DNA from: Maratus speciosus
Lineage: Eukaryota > Arthropoda > Arachnida > Araneae > Salticidae
NCBI GenBank assembly: GCA_963932465.1
Contig: OZ010786.1
Span: 531,839,073-531,903,072, forward strand
Length of the DNA: 64,000 bases
Direction of reading: 5' to 3'
Positions 33,501 to 45,636 of the stretch are shown piece by piece. The notes beneath the pieces are model-generated. The model searched no databases, was not told the origin of the DNA, and saw only the letters and a list, made by a program, of their open reading frames with translations. Both the position numbers and the translations under genes were made by a program. How positions within the stretch are numbered: the first letter of the stretch is position 1; each line of letters begins with the position of its first letter.

Positions 33501-36500
33501 AATGGTGTGTATAGAAAGTGCCAGGGTAAGTATTAAGCAAGTAAATTTTCAGAAATTTTCAAATTCGAAATTATCACAGAAGTCAGGAGTGATTGAAGAA
33601 TAACTCAAAATGTAACATAAAATTCCATTTAGCTGTTTTAGATGAAAATATGGAGTTCACTATTTATATACGATTAATGTTTAAAAATATGTTTATTTAT
33701 GTCTTCCCAATCATTAAAAATAATTTCAATTTTTTTTTTTTATCATTTTAATAACAATGTAAACAATTTTTTCTAACGACTAGGCAAAATACAAGGAAAG
33801 AAGAATTTAACAGTATGTTTGAGATTTGTCTACTTTTCTGAGACGTGCTTGAATTTAACTTAAAAATGCGTCAAGAACATAAAAACTGTTCACAAATTTA
33901 GTTTAAATCAAAGTTAATTTAAGTGTTATAAGACTAATATTATGATTTACAATGCTTTTAAAATTTGTATTATTTTAATAAAATAATGTATTTATTAAGT
34001 ACATTTTCAAGATTAATAAATTTTTAATAAATGCTTACATTTAAAATTAATCTTCTTCATATTTCGCGATTAATGATTTATAACTTAAAAAGAGTATTAC
34101 TTATGAGGATAATAAAAAATAAAATGTAAATTTGAACTATCCATTCAGCTATAGAAAAGATAAATATATGTATTTTCTAATTGCATTACATTTTATTATA
34201 TTAAACATGTTATTAAACTTTAATAATTGATTTCCTTCCAGTTCAGGTTTTAAATATTACAAAAACAAATTAAAAATTTTACGATTACATTGTTTTAAAA
34301 TATGCTAACAATTAAAAAATTAGAACACTGCACATAATTAGAAAAAAAAAAAAAATTATTTACTAGCATGGTGACTCGTAATATAATGGACTGGTGCAAG
34401 TGTACATGGAAAAATCTGTAGTAAAATGTTTCCATTGCTTAATAAATTCATTTTACACCAAAGCTAAAATAAGTATTTGTCCGTATTCTTATAAAAATTC
34501 TTAACAAGTCTGATTTGCATGAATAAATATAAATTTTATTATCTAGTCATGCTTGTGGAAATTAAATTTCAACCACCATGTGTAATTTTACATTTTTCCA
34601 GATAAGCGCACATATGCAGTTCCTATGAGGCTTTATCAGCATTTTTTTAATTAAAAATGTCGCAAAAGTATAAAATAATAAAATTAAATAAATACGAGTA
34701 TGCATACTTTTGTTTATTATCAAACTGCGAAAATAATGAAAGACATTCTGCCGTATAAAAATAAAATCCACTCAGTTATATCGTTTTCCAGCTCATGGAC
34801 GCAACAATTCTTTATTTTGATCAGAAACTTCAATGGAACTTTTTTCTATTTAATGCACTTTTTTTTTTCTGTTTTCAGTCAAATATACAAATGCAAAAAA
34901 GAAACGCTGATTATTTTGATACATTAAGCTAACTTTAATAGATACAATTAACCTCGTAGTATAATTTGTAAACAATCATAATTTTACTTTTGATTCTTTC
35001 TGTTTTGGAGAACTCCGTCAGAAAGACCGCCTCCCTGTACTTTTTTACTGCAACTATACATTTATACTGCACTTTTTTTTCGAACATTGCTTCTCAAGTA
35101 GAATTTCGGCAACTGGGGATGACGTTATATTTTCAGCCTCCGACAACATTCTGTAACGTTTTTAAAGTTGTTGGCTAGGAGTCACATAGTGAACATTAAA
35201 GCTTAAAAACTTTTCCGTTTAAAAATTCAATCTTCTCTTGCGCTGTTATGACCATTCCATTTAAGTACTTTATAAATTTTTGTCGTTTTCGTCTTTGCTC
35301 TTCCGCGAAAGATATATTACAATGCGCAACTGTTAAAACATTTTATTCTCTCCTGGATTATTACTAGATTGTTTATTTGCATGGATATTATTTTAACTTA
35401 AACATTCCACAGGCCACATTGTCACGTTTATATAAACACATCAGTTTCACAGGAAATCACATATAAAAAATATCTAAACGTAATTTTATATCTGCTCAGT
35501 CTTTTTTCACACTACGTATGGTGACATAGTACACTTTAGTGCCTGTATAAGGAAGAACTCGTGATAATATATTTACTGAACTCACAACTTCATGACTTTA
35601 AAAAAAAAAGAAAAAAAAACCTTCAGTTATGGGTCATTGTGCCTAAATGTGATGACATGTAATGCGAAAATGTTCTTCTACTTAACAACTTAATGAAAGA
35701 ATCGTAAATAAGTGCTATATAATTAGATATCCAAATTTCTAAAAAAAAAAAAAAAAATCTCTCCATTTAAAAAGCTTTCATTAAAATAGGCATCATGAAA
35801 ACTATTTTCATTTAAAAATGTATTTATGTTACCATATATTTGTATATATATATATAATCTTCTATAATAGGGTATGAAGATATATAATAGGGTGTGAAGA
35901 CCCCACAATATCAGGTTTTGGGTCTCTCTTTGTCTTAATGATTGGCTTAAATCGAATTATTTGAAACATCCCACTATTTTACCTTTTTATAAGTCTAATA
36001 TATTTATCATGTGACATTTCATAATAACTCAATTTACATGTCTAAATATTCTTGTTAACAATATTATAAATATTTTGTAAATACCCGTGATTTGCACACT
36101 AATGTGAATTCGCATCGATCACAGACTAAAATGTCGACATTATTTAAATCATGCTTCAATTTGTATTTTCCTTCATAAAATACGGTTTCTGATATAAATT
36201 CCTATATAATTACAATTCCTTATTAAATTTTGGATATTGAAAATATACTATTTTAAATACACTGTCCTCCACAAGTTAAGGTACAGGGACTGGATGCTTT
36301 CGATTGCACAAGTTTTGTCGAATATTTACCAATTTATTGGCGAATTGTTCTTGAACTTCTAGGATGTATAGAACATGCTTGATTTTATATTTCTCGGTGA
36401 AGATTTATCGGTGTACAATTAGTGGGCTAATAATAAATTGAATAATAAAATAATATTTGCGATCAACTATCTAACAGAAAAAGCTGAAAATGGTTTGTCA

Positions 36501-37964
36501 CTGTGCTAAATGACTATTTGGGTCCTGTTCAACGTTTGTATGCATTTGTGTAATCACAGCACTCATATTCGTAAAGATGGTAACGTTTTTGTGAAAAATT
36601 CAAAAGTTTTTTGTTTATAGCATACAGAGTTTTCAACCAAATTTAACGCAACTCTCCGAAAACTTGCCAAAGAAAAGTAGCAACATTATACTGCAATTAA
36701 AACATGAATATTTTGAATATTTGATGCGATATGGGCATTTTTATGAGATAATTTTTAACTGCGCATGCGCGAAGAATTTCAAAAAAAATTATTTCATAAT
36801 ATGGCAGTCAGTATTTTGGGGCAACTTCTATAAAAAGTCCAATCACATATTGTGAAAACTTTGAAAGATATAGTGAGCAGATTGAAAAATTATGGAAAAT
36901 CCCTTATAATAAAGCTATTTTTAGGAAGCAACTCACTATATCGACCTTATCTTTGTGAACCTCGAAAAAATTCATTTTACATTTTATTTCACTAATAGGT
37001 CTATCATAGTTACGTCTTGACAAACAGACATTTTCAAAAGTGTAGTTTTACCGTAAATCATTTTATTACGCTACATATCCATTTGTAATCATAGAAGAGG
37101 ACTGTATAATGTGGGGAGGTAAATTTATCCAACCCTCCAAACTTCCTCGTACGTCTTCATTCTTAAGGGTTTTATGCTTTATGCACACCTTTATTTTTGC
37201 ATGCAGAGATAAGGGCTATAATTCCTTGTTACAGTAAAATCATGCACATTTCCCATTTGCCTCTCCTGTGAAATTTACTTTTGTCGATATGTGTTACTTT
37301 TCTTGATGGTGAGCGATATATAGTTAGACATTCACATGAATCGGTGATGAATATGTTTCAGTGCATGTAGATTAAAAGGCAGCGCTTCAATTCTTAGTTA
37401 TTTGAAGATTTGGCGATTGCTATATCTCGACCACTATGGAATGGAATATCAACAAACTATTTATTAGTCAGACTATCACAGATTGAGGTGCTGGTTCTGT
37501 GTCGGTGCAAATAGTGTAAGAGATGACGCTGTTATGCTGCGTTTTCTACGTTTTCTGGAATATTCATATCTCGACATTTATGAAATATAAATTTATTATT
37601 TTTCACATTGAGTTAAATCTTGAAAGAAAACGATACTGATTAGGTTTTGATGTATTTCACCCTAGATAGCTATACCTTATCATAGTATGGAAAATTTCTA
37701 ACAATAATATCTAATTTGCTTTTGAAAATCTATGTTATTTCGATATTGGCTTTCATCATTCACCTTTTGTAACATACTCTGCGTCTCTATTTCAATTGAA
37801 TAGAAATTCACACAGTATTTTATTATTTGAGATTAAAAATGTATATGTTGTTCGAATTGTAAATTTTAATATAAAACAAGAAGGGGTGAGTGTTATTCTT
37901 TTTTTTTTTCACTGATAACTCTGACGGCATGTTAATTTCAAAGGCATGAGTTATATTTCGCAAT
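33501..37964. other. AT-rich sequence, no gene recognised
   Basis: Short frames (34562-35178, 35723-35908, 36664-36855) show no family signature. A local duplication 'ataatagggt(a/g)tgaagat/c' occurs at 35865-35900. A lone sequence 'ctgtcctccacaagttaagg' at 36263 looks like a transposon terminus but has no partner that I can find. Positions 34990-35200 are slightly less AT-rich. Confidence 0.45.
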
Positions 37965-38871
37965 TTTTGATGTGTATTGCGTAATTTAAACATTATTTAA
38001 TTTTAACGCTATTTAAATTAATGTATTACAAAACCATCGAAAAAAATTATGATTCTCACAACATACTAGCTTATGCATTAAACTGGAGTACGTTACATCT
38101 AGGAAACTTATGTAAGGCTTTGAATTATTCTTAATACTCTTGAATATATTGACATTGTTTTTACAACATTGGTCGTAAAAATGATCGATTCGGAAATAAA
38201 TGACTCATCACCAAAAAAAAAAAAAAAAAGAGATGGTGCCATGCCTTCCTTTTCTTCTTAAAACTTACAAATGTAATTGGATCTGAAATTATCCGCAAAT
38301 GTTGTTTATAATAGTTTAAAAAAATTCACCTCCAAAGATTCAATTATGTGTTTACAAACACGATAAAATAACCATTTAAAGAGAAAAAAATAGATTTTCA
38401 ACTATAATTTAAAAGTTATTATTTAAAACTTTAGTATAAACATTTCATTCCATTTGCTTCTTGTTGTGAAACTTACCACAATATAATAGAATTTTATGAC
38501 ATTGTATAGTATTTTAAAAGTTTAGTTGCATTTTCTTTTTACATTAATGCTTTTTTTAACGGAAATTAATAATACCGCTAACTTTGCAAACACGTATAAG
38601 AATACTTTCAAATAAAAACTAAATAAATATCTATTTCTCCGAAAATAGAAAATTTATTTTTAATGGGGAAAGTTATTATATAAATTAAAATGTTTCAAAT
38701 TGTATAAATAAACTTCCATATGCATAAGTAAAACCTTATTACCTTGTAATTAAAGGTGTTAATAAAGAACTAAATAATCATTATAGTATGACTTCACAAT
38801 TATATGATTTTCAATTACTGGCGCTTTTATACCACATTTTATAAAATTTCTTTATATACCCAAGTCGCCTT

Positions 38872-38928
<57 letters not shown>

Positions 38929-39454
38929 TTTAGTATTAAATGCACGTTTGTCTTTTAATTATTTTCGGGGTCTCGTTACATCACAACTTAGGATTTACGA
39001 ACATGACAGAAAATATAGTTACACATTTTTGAAGAATAACTCAAAAGGTTTTTTAAATAACAAAAATAAAATTATGTACGAATAAAGTTGCAACACAATA
39101 CGTTATTATTCAAATAATAAATAATAATAAAAAGTAATCAAATTTATTAAGATGTTTTTAATGAATTCTGTAATATACATATCTGTATATTCTAGCACTT
39201 TTTTACTGCTCATAATTCATTAATAATTCTTGGATAATTTGATAACATTATAACATTAATTTCTTTTTTTTTCTTTCTTTCTTTTAAGTTGTTGAGTTGT
39301 AATTTACAGATAGGAAATATTTTTCATCATGTTCGTTTATCAAACATGATGAGCTAAGGAAACCCCGACAAGTATTTTGTAACATTCTTCAGCTTTTAGA
39401 AAGTTTCATTTTTCTCAAATTTATTGGCTTAATTTCTTAAGCTCAGTCACATTT
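37965..39454 (+). repeat. 1.49-kb direct repeat, left copy
   Basis: It is nearly collinear with 41643-43136 from 'tgtgtattgcgtaatttaaa' to 'gctcagtcacattt'. It contains a ~50-base T-run (38876-38925) and an A-run (38213-38230), both at the same relative sites as in the right copy. The frame 38804-39085 is read through the T-run and is not a gene. Confidence 0.92.
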
Positions 39455-39607
39455 CATATTCGCAATATCAATTTCGCAATTTTAGATAGCTTTCATTACA
39501 AAAAGCTACCTATTGCAGCCGTTCGGAGGAAAGTGATTTCAAAAAGTTTCGGCATATTTTTATCGATCATGACCCCCAGACACCGAAACCACCCTCCGTT
39601 CAAAAGT

Positions 39608-39609
<2 letters not shown>

Positions 39610-39641
<32 letters not shown>
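39610..39641. repeat. (TA)n microsatellite
   Basis: An uninterrupted TA tract sits directly before the first unit of the 322-bp array. Confidence 0.95.
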
Positions 39642-39644
<3 letters not shown>

Positions 39645-41400
39645 CTTTGTCACACTGTAACTCTCGTATTTACGAGCCGATTTGGATGACACTTCTTGTA
39701 TACATAGTACATACCAATGTCTCGACCGAGTTCGTAGGCCAGCTTCATCCGCCATCTTGTTTCAATATGGCGGCCATTTAAATTTTTTCAAAAAATTTAA
39801 AATTTGAAGTGTGGTACCAAAAAATTGAAAATTAAAAAATATTTTGTTTTTATGTATTTGACCTTGATACAAAGATTCCGGAGCATTTTTTGTTTTGTCT
39901 ATATCTTAAAAAATGGCTGAGTTATAGCACTTTGAATTTCTAGCTTGGCTGACATTTTGAAACGACCGGATTTTTGTCACGCTATAACTGACGTATTTAT
40001 GAATCGATTTGGGTATACCTTGGTGTATATATAATACGTACCAATGTCTCGACCGAGTTCGTTTGCCAGCTTCATCCGCTATCTTGTTTCAAAATGGCGG
40101 CCATTTAAATTTTTTAAAACAATTTAAAATTTGAAATGTGGTACCAAAAAATTGAAAATTGAAAAATATTTTTTGCTTATGTGTTTGGCCTTGATATAAA
40201 GATTCCGGAGCAGTTTTTGTTTCGTCCATATCTTAAAAAATGGCTGAGTTATAGCACTTTGAATTTCTAGCTTGGCTGATATTTTGAAACGACCTGATTT
40301 TTGTCAGGCGATAATAGGCGTATTTATGAACCGATTTGGATGTACCTTGGTGTATACATAATACGTACCAATACCTCGACCGAGTTCGTTCGCCAGCTTC
40401 ATCCGCCATCTTGTTTCAAAATGGCGGCCAATTATTTTTTTTTTAATTTAAAATGTAAAATGAGGTACCAAAAAATTGTAAATGAAAAAGATTTTTTGTA
40501 TGTGTTTGACCTTAATACAAAGATTCCGGAACAGTTTTTGTTTCGTCTATATCTAAAAAAATAGCTGAGTTATAGCATTTTGAATTTCTATTGTGGCTGA
40601 CATTTTGAAACGACCTGATTTTTGTCACGCGATAACAGGCGTATTTTTGAACCGATTTGGATCTAACTTGGTGTGTACATAGTACATACCAATATCTCGA
40701 ACGAGTTCGTTGGCCAGCTTCATTCGCCATCTTGTTTCAAAAGGGCTGCCATTAAAAAAATTTAAATTTTAAATTTTATACGAGTTATCAAAAAATTGAA
40801 AAATGAAAAAGATTTTTCTTATGTATTTGACCTTGATACAAATATTCCGGAGCAGTTTTTGTTTCGTATATATCTTTAAAAATGGTTGAATTATAGCACT
40901 TTGAATTTCCAGCATGGCTGACATTTTGAAACGATCTGATATTTGTCACGTGATAATACGCGTATTTAATCCCTATGTCGATGTAAGAAAGCATGTGAAT
41001 AGTATATCGTAATGTCTCGACCAAGTTCGATGGCCAGCTTCATCAGCCATCTTGTTTCAAAATGGAGGACATTAAATTAAATAAAAAATTATATTTAAAG
41101 TGAGGTGCAAAAAAATTAGAAATTGATAAAGGTTTATTTCTTAAGTACTTGATCATGATATAAGGATTGCGGAGAACTTTTTGATTTGTCTTTATCTTAA
41201 AAAATTGGTGAGATATAGCAGTTTCAATTTCTAATGTGGGTGACATTTTGAAAAATCTGTTTTTTTGCCTGCGACAGCTCTTGTACATATCAACCGAATC
41301 CGATTTGATTGAGCATGTGCACAGGAATTACTAAGGTCTCGGTGAAGTTCACTCGTTAGCCTCATCCACCATGTTGTCTTAAAATTGCAGGAACTTCAAG
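39645..41400 (+). repeat. Six-unit ~322-bp tandem array with YY1/PHO-like sites
   Basis: Units start (tttgtcac) near 39645, 39971, 40299, 40619, 40941 and 41261, giving periods of 320-328 bp. Each contains 'cgtattta.gaaccgatttgg', 'accaatgtctcgaccgagttcgt', 'gccagcttcatccgccatc' and 'ttgtttcaaaatggcggcc' segments. In units 1-3 a CGCCATCTTG/AAAATGGCGGC pair is nearly intact. It decays in units 4-6. The array is flanked by the 1.49-kb direct repeats. The overlapping frames at 40301-41288 are repeat artefacts. Confidence 0.9.
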
Positions 41401-41642
41401 ATATTGCCGAATTTGGGAACCAAATATAAGTTACTTTAAATAAAAGCAGATTGAATAAAGCTGGCTGACTTCGCGAAATTCTCATTCATAATGATTTAGT
41501 ATTGATAAAAATTAGTATTTAATCTCCTATAATCGGTTTCCACGAAATTGAGCTTCGTGTGTTTGAATAATATAATCTTGCTTTTTAAAAATAAGGAATT
41601 TGAAAGCTACCTCTTCCTCCCGGCACTGGCCGGAAGGACTTT

Positions 41643-41889
41643 TTTTATGTATATTGCATAATTTAAACGTTATTTAATTTTAACGCTATTTAAATTAATG
41701 TGTTACAAAAACATCGAAAAAAATTATGATTCTGGCTACATACTAGCTTATGCATTTAACTGGAGTACGTTACATCTATGAAACTTATGTAAGGCTTTGA
41801 ATTATTCTTAATACTCTTGAATATATTAACATTGTTTTTACAACATTGGTCGGAAAAATGATCGATTCGGAAATAACTAACTCATCACC

Positions 41890-41936
<47 letters not shown>

Positions 41937-42577
41937 TGGCATGCCTTCATTTTCTTCTTAAAATTTTCAAATGTAATTGGATCTGAAATTATCCGTAAAT
42001 GTTGTTTATAATAGTTTAAAAAAATCATCTCAAATGATTCAATTATATGTTTACCAACACGATAAAATAACCATTTAAAGAGAAAAAAATAGATTTTCAA
42101 CTATAATTTAAAAGTTATTATTTAAAACTTTAGTATAAACATTTCACTCCATTTGCTTCTTGTTGTGAAACTTACCACAATATAATAGAGTTTTATGACA
42201 TTGTATAGTATTTTAAAAGCTTAGTTGCATTTTTTTATTTTTTACATTAATGCATTTTTTAATGGAAATTAATATTACCGCTAACTTGGCAAACACGTAT
42301 AAGAAAACTTTTATATAAAAACTAAATAAATATCTATTTCTCCGAAAATAGAAAATTTATTTTTAATGGGGAAAGTTATTATCTAACTTAAAATGTTTCA
42401 AATTTTATAAATAAACTTCCTTATGCATAAGTAAAACCTTATTACCTTGTAATTAAGGGTGTTAATAAAGAACTAAATAATTATTATAGTATGACTTCAA
42501 AATTATATGATTTTCAGTTACTGGCGCTTTTATACCACATTTTATAAAATTTCTTTATGTACCCAAGTCGCCTTGAA

Positions 42578-42628
<51 letters not shown>

Positions 42629-43136
42629 TTTAGTATTAAATGCACGGGTGTCTTTTAATTATTTTCGGGGTCTTGTTACATCACAACTTAGGATTTACGA
42701 ACGTGACGGAAAATATTATTACACATTTGTGAAGAATAACTCAAAAGGTTTTTTAAATAACAAAAATAAAGTTATGTACGGATAAAGTTGCAACACAATA
42801 CGCAATTATTCAAATAATAAATAATAATAAATAGTAATCAAATTTATTAAGATGTTTTTGGGGAATTCTGTAATATACATATCTGTATATTCTAGCACTT
42901 TTTTACTGTTCATAATTCATTAATAAGTCTTGGATAATTTGATAACATTATAACATTAATTTCTTTTTTTTTCTTTCTTTTAAGTTGTTGAGTTGTAATT
43001 TACAGATAGGTAATATTTTCCATCATGTTCGTTTATCAAACATAATGAGCTAAGTATTTTGTAACATTCTTCAGCTTTTAGAAAGTTTCATTTTTCTCAA
43101 ATTTATTGGCTTAATTTCTTAAGCTCAGTCACATTT
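41643..43136 (+). repeat. 1.49-kb direct repeat, right copy
   Basis: Partner of 37965-39454, with an A-run of ~38 bases (41896-41933) and a T-run of ~46 bases (42580-42625) at the equivalent positions. It lacks the 'gaaacccc'-type insertion seen at 39358 in the left copy. Frames at 41894-42100 and 42507-42785 cross homopolymers. Confidence 0.92.
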
Positions 43137-43169
43137 AATATTTTCCATTAAATATTTTGAATGCAAATC

Positions 43170-43840
43170 ATAGTACTTATCAGCTTACAATGATTTGTAA
43201 TATATATCCATCCTTTAGTCGTTATCGACGAAAACAATTATGTATGTGAATATTTTTCTTGTTTTTTTTTAAATATTTTCCTGAATAAATGTACTTGCAA
43301 ATTCATTTTGTAAATGCTTTCACAACTCTTATTTCGTAACACAACATAAATTTATATTCCTTCATTTTCAAGTAACTTCATTATTATAATCTTGTTTTCA
43401 TTGCTTCTGTAGCGCATTAAATATTCATGACAGTGTAATATTTTTTAAGTATCTAAATTGTAATATGTCACCATAATCCTTGAAAAGAAAATATAAAGAT
43501 TCTAGCCGTGAATAGGTTTTGACTCATTTAAATTTTAAAACCTTGTTTTGTTTTTGAAAATATACTTTCTAGTTTTTCGCTTTCGATGAACGATCGTTAA
43601 GGGTAATTTGCCTAATGGATGTAGAGTACGAAAATAAGTTTTCGTTTTCTTATTTTCAAAGCATTTTTAAGCAATTTTTTTTCTGTTGAACAATAAGTTT
43701 CTAGTTATCATAGAAAACCGATTATATTATATTGTAAATTTTACGTGTATGTGTGAATGAAATTAGTAAAAGTGTATACATATGTAAAATATTATAATAA
43801 ATATTTATAATTATTAAAAATAAAAATAAACTTTTTTTTA
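43170..43840 (+). repeat. Segmental repeat, copy 2 (partner at 22540-23200)
   Basis: Shared ordered blocks: 'gtcgttatcgacgaaaacaa', 'aatgtacttgcaaattca', 'cattgcttctgtagcgcatt' and 'aacgatcgttaagggtaatt'. It begins directly after the right 1.49-kb repeat. Confidence 0.85.
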
Positions 43841-44569
43841 ATACACTACTTTAAGCTCTATTGCTTATATAAAATATTTTTTATGTCCTATTTAATAAAT
43901 TAGCTGGTACTCAGTTGTTATGATATATTTTTAACACCTTTGTGATTTGAAATCATAGTAATATAAGATTTACAATATTACCTATATATACCGTAATTTA
44001 TTTTATACAATTGTTTTAATTTTTCAATTTAATATTTGTTGCATTTATTTAAAAAAGTTTCATGTAATTTAAAGATCTAGAATGCGTTTTAGATTCTAAA
44101 AAAGACCCGAAACTACAAGACTCGGACAAGAACTGATAGCTGTTATTAATCATGTAGTGTAAGATATAATTTTCTTTTCAAAAATTCATTAGTTACAATT
44201 TTTAAGTTTCAAAGATAGATGTCTGTTCTAAAAAATAATTTCAAAGTAAACAAAATATGTTTTAGCCTTTTATGCCTTTAACTCTTATATGACAGTTATT
44301 TATCTGCATTTACTTTTTATTTAATGCGACGAACAGTCGTACTCAATTCTGAGAAAGTATAATAATAATAATAATAATAATGATAATAATAAAAGTTTCT
44401 TATTTTATTACGAAGGAACCCGCGGAGATCATGACTCATTTTCCTTTGTTTCCACATTTGAAAGTAACATGTATAAGTATTTCATGCAGCATGTTTCTCA
44501 TCTGAATTTACATTTCATTTCAAAACACTTCTCTTTTTTTTACATCTTAAGAGAAAAAATGAAAATTTC
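43841..44569. other. AT-rich; (AAT)n microsatellite
   Basis: An (AAT)n tract lies at about 44360-44391. No gene was seen. Confidence 0.5.
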
Positions 44570-45300
44570 CTAGTATTGAACGTTCAAAATTAAACTTTAT
44601 GTAATGCCCATTTTTTGAAATGTTTAAAGTGGAAAATGTAGAATTTTACACATAAAAATACAGGCAAACAGTAGTTTTTTCCTTGGTCAAACGGAACCAG
44701 ATTTCGTCAATACACATATTCTTTCAAATTAATTGAGACAGACATTATATTTTTTGGAGGCTAATTTTTTTAGCATTGTACATTCAATCTTTAACTTTAT
44801 GTAAAGTCCATTTCTAGAAACGTTTAAATTGGAAAAGTAACATTTGGAAATATAACATATAAGAATAAATGTGAAGAGCAATTTCTTCCTTAGTCAAACC
44901 TAAACATGATTTCATCAAGTTCACATATTCTTTCAAATGAATTGGGATATACAGGAGATGGGGGCACGTGTGATCACGGGACATATATGACCATTGCAAT
45001 TTTTCGATAGTTTTTTATTTGAAAAAAAATATACTAAAGATGATAATACCTGTAGACATATGGTAAAAAAAAAAAGAAAAAAAAAAAGAAGCTCTATGAC
45101 ATTTTGATTGTCCTCTGTAGAAAAAACACTATTTTTAGATTTCAAAAGTAAAAATCTTTGTTCCAAGTTGATAAGCGAATAACTTTATCTATTTATTCAT
45201 TTATTTGAATTTGAGTGTTTTAACATATACTATGGATACTAATAAACATTTTTGATAAAGTTCTTTTTCTTCTAAAATTGAGAAATGTTAATGATTTATA

Positions 45301-45636
45301 AATAATACGATGTTACAATTCTGATAAAATTTTACTTAAAAAGGTGCTAAAAAATACATAAAATGTTTCTACAACATGAAAACCGTCAAAGATGTTAAAA
45401 TCCCGAGCGCTGATTCCGGTTAGCGCGGTTTTTTCCCTGAAGACGACTGTTATAATGCAGTTGAAAGCGCTTGGGATTTTAACATCTTTGACGGTTTTCA
45501 TGTTGTAGAAACTTTTATGTATTTTTTAGCACCTTTTTAAGTAAAATTTTATCAGAATTGTAACATCGTATTATTTATATGTTTTTCAAGGTGAATGTGA
45601 CGTTCAACAATTATAGTTTGAACTATATTTTATATT
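45301..45636 (+). mobile_element. Miniature Penelope-like insertion, inverted dimer
   Basis: Two ~113-bp arms (about 45298-45411 and 45466-45579) are near-perfect reverse complements around a ~54-bp centre. A 14-bp direct repeat, tgttaatgatttat, flanks the unit (45287-45300 and 45636-45649). The right copy carries an extra ~57-base 3' tail (45580-45636) that the left copy lacks. A hammerhead-like motif lies in the centre and right arm. The same plan (inverted dimer, tail on the right only, 14-bp duplication, hammerhead) is seen in the bona fide Penelope-like insertion at 51195. There is no coding sequence. Confidence 0.65.
45433..45476 (+). ncRNA. Hammerhead-ribozyme-like motif (Penelope type)
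   Basis: The core CTGAAGA (45437-45443) fits CUGANGA. One extra C (45444) precedes stem II GACTG/CAGTT (45445-45449 with 45458-45462). Then come GAAA (45463-45466) and a two-pair self-complementary stem III GC/GC (45467-45470). The predicted cleavage is after TT (45471-45472), the U-H position. Stem I is TTCC (45433-45436) with GGGA (45473-45476). A stem III with no loop implies activity as a dimer, a known property of hammerheads in Penelope-like elements. The inverted left copy begins within a few bases of the equivalent site. Confidence 0.6.

Noticed and set aside
36263..36285. Terminus-like 'ctgtcctccacaagttaagg'
   Set aside because: No inverted partner or target duplication was found, so no element can be delimited.
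38804..39085. 93-codon frame with a long Phe tract, and its twin at 42507-42785
   Set aside because: The Phe tract is a T-homopolymer. The frames are by-products of the 1.49-kb direct repeat.
40301..41288. Several 72-87-codon frames on both strands
   Set aside because: All lie in the 322-bp array and are alternative readings of the same repeated unit.
39645..41400. Regularly spaced repeats considered as a CRISPR-like array
   Set aside because: Units are ~322 bp, diverged and contiguous with no unique spacers. The context is eukaryotic.
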